Source: RBG-16-34-14 sp963798865 (GTDB taxonomy: Bacteria > Bacteroidota > Ignavibacteria > Ignavibacteriales > Ignavibacteriaceae). From it: a stretch of 64,000 nt of DNA. Where the stretch lies: assembly GCA_963798865.1 (NCBI GenBank), contig CAWCVZ010000014.1, positions 62,001 to 126,000 on the forward strand, in the 5' to 3' direction. Below the pieces are notes generated by a model. It was given only the letters and a program-made list of their open reading frames with translations. It was not told the DNA's origin and did no database searches. Made by a program: the position numbers and the translations under genes. Shown in pieces: positions 63,533-64,000 of the stretch (position 1 is the stretch's first letter; every line of letters starts with the position of its first letter).

Positions 63533-64000
63533 ATGAAAAAAATTTTACTTGTCGATGATGAAAAGGATATAGTTGAATTTCTTCAATACAATTTAAAGCA
63601 GGAAGGATTTGATGTTATTACAGCTTATGATGGAGTTGAGACATTAAATAAAATTAAAGAAAATCCTGATCTTATAATTCTTGATATTATGATGCCGAAG
63701 TTGGATGGCTTTGAAGTTTGCAGAAGAATAAGGAATATGAATGGTTATGAATATATTCCAATAATATTTCTCACAGCAAAATCCGGTGAGGTTGATGAAA
63801 TAAAAGGACTTGAGTTAGGCGCAAGTGATTATATCCAAAAACCTATCTCCCCCAGGAAACTGATCGCACGTGTAAAAGCAAATTTGAGAAGCACTGAGAA
63901 ATCTGGAGAAAAAACAGCACCGATTAAAATAAAAATAGGGCCTCTTCAGATTGATAAAGACAAATATGAAATTACAGTGGATGGGAAGCTGAAAGTTTTT
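63533..64000 (+). CDS. OmpR/PhoB-type response regulator (3' truncated)
   Basis: The frame runs open to the window end (156 codons seen). The receiver domain is complete: KKILLVDDEKDI with the acidic pair, the phospho-Asp in LIILDIMMPKLDG, Thr in FLTAKSG and Lys in YIQKPISP. The linker and the start of the winged-helix domain (IKIGPLQIDKDKYEITVDG) follow. The partner kinase is not in view but may lie downstream. A 236-base gap with no supported gene precedes it. Confidence 0.95.
   Translation, partial: MKKILLVDDEKDIVEFLQYNLKQEGFDVITAYDGVETLNKIKENPDLIILDIMMPKLDGFEVCRRIRNMNGYEYIPIIFLTAKSGEVDEIKGLELGASDYIQKPISPRKLIARVKANLRSTEKSGEKTAPIKIKIGPLQIDKDKYEITVDGKLKVF

Overview
The window looks like one stretch of chromosome from an AT-rich member of the Bacteroidota/Ignavibacteriota group, most likely an Ignavibacteria-type organism. 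The evidence is: a type IX secretion C-terminal sorting tail of the YPNPFNP type on the protein at 9366-10556; many Sec-exported and lipobox proteins; a TonB receptor with a carboxypeptidase-like plug extension; families common in this group (DUF4139, DUF5362, DUF2279, DUF6970, TIGR02757); and multihaem cytochromes. There is no phage, plasmid, integrase, rRNA, or tRNA that I could recognise. The assignment is inference from gene content; I could not run a search.

Layout. 1-2159 (+): the end of an ABC exporter operon and a LolA-like protein. 2216-3277 (-): a radical SAM/SPASM enzyme. 3427-8625 (+): a ClC protein with CBS and TrkA-C tails, a TPR-thioredoxin lipoprotein and a YihY membrane protein. 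8618-18006: mostly envelope and housekeeping genes, including PAP2 phosphatase, a T9SS cargo protein, a PagL-like lipid A deacylase and citrate synthase. 18328-28388 (+): peptide and amino-acid handling (OPT transporter, PepD, MFS, M29 peptidase), two tandem barrel-like proteins, then def-fmt. 28385-34740 (-): an accessory stretch with a cupin duplication, a hairpin array, a frameshifted DUF4440 gene, a compositionally different glycosyltransferase and Ada. 34940-39449 (+): a second ClC gene with a broken CBS tail, then cystathionine beta-synthase (frameshifted) and a gamma-lyase, i.e. reverse transsulfuration.

39598-49606 (+) is a dense metal/Fe-S cluster: ferritin-like protein, UPF0251 regulator, a broken NifX-like gene, an 8-haem cytochrome, Mrp ATPase, CGGC protein, radical SAM enzyme, a CBM48-like domain protein, DUF5320, a second NifX-like gene, pyruvoyl arginine decarboxylase, an OB-like exported protein, thioesterases, a metal-exporter-like membrane protein, DUF89 and a MerR regulator with a Cys-rich two-CW-like tail. 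49649-55168 (+) is a sulfur module: octahaem tetrathionate-reductase-type cytochrome, cytochrome b, two YeeE/YedE sulfur transporters (one fused to a rhodanese-like domain without a catalytic Cys) and a PLP sulfur-amino-acid enzyme. I infer that the module reduces or imports an oxidised sulfur compound and feeds sulfur into amino-acid metabolism. 55296-64000 (+): a barrel-like protein, a TonB receptor (frameshifted), xseA-xseB-dxs, a Gfo/Idh oxidoreductase and a truncated response regulator.

Two themes cut across the window. First, intergenic gaps carry several families of small palindromes: a ~50-nt-periodic hairpin array at 30.8-31.0 kb, a two-module palindromic element present at 26.2 and 52.5 kb in opposite orientations, and strings of mini-hairpins. 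Second, I count eleven frameshifts in five otherwise conserved genes, mostly in short homopolymers and concentrated at 36.2-40.8 kb. This pattern fits either consensus errors or very recent gene decay.
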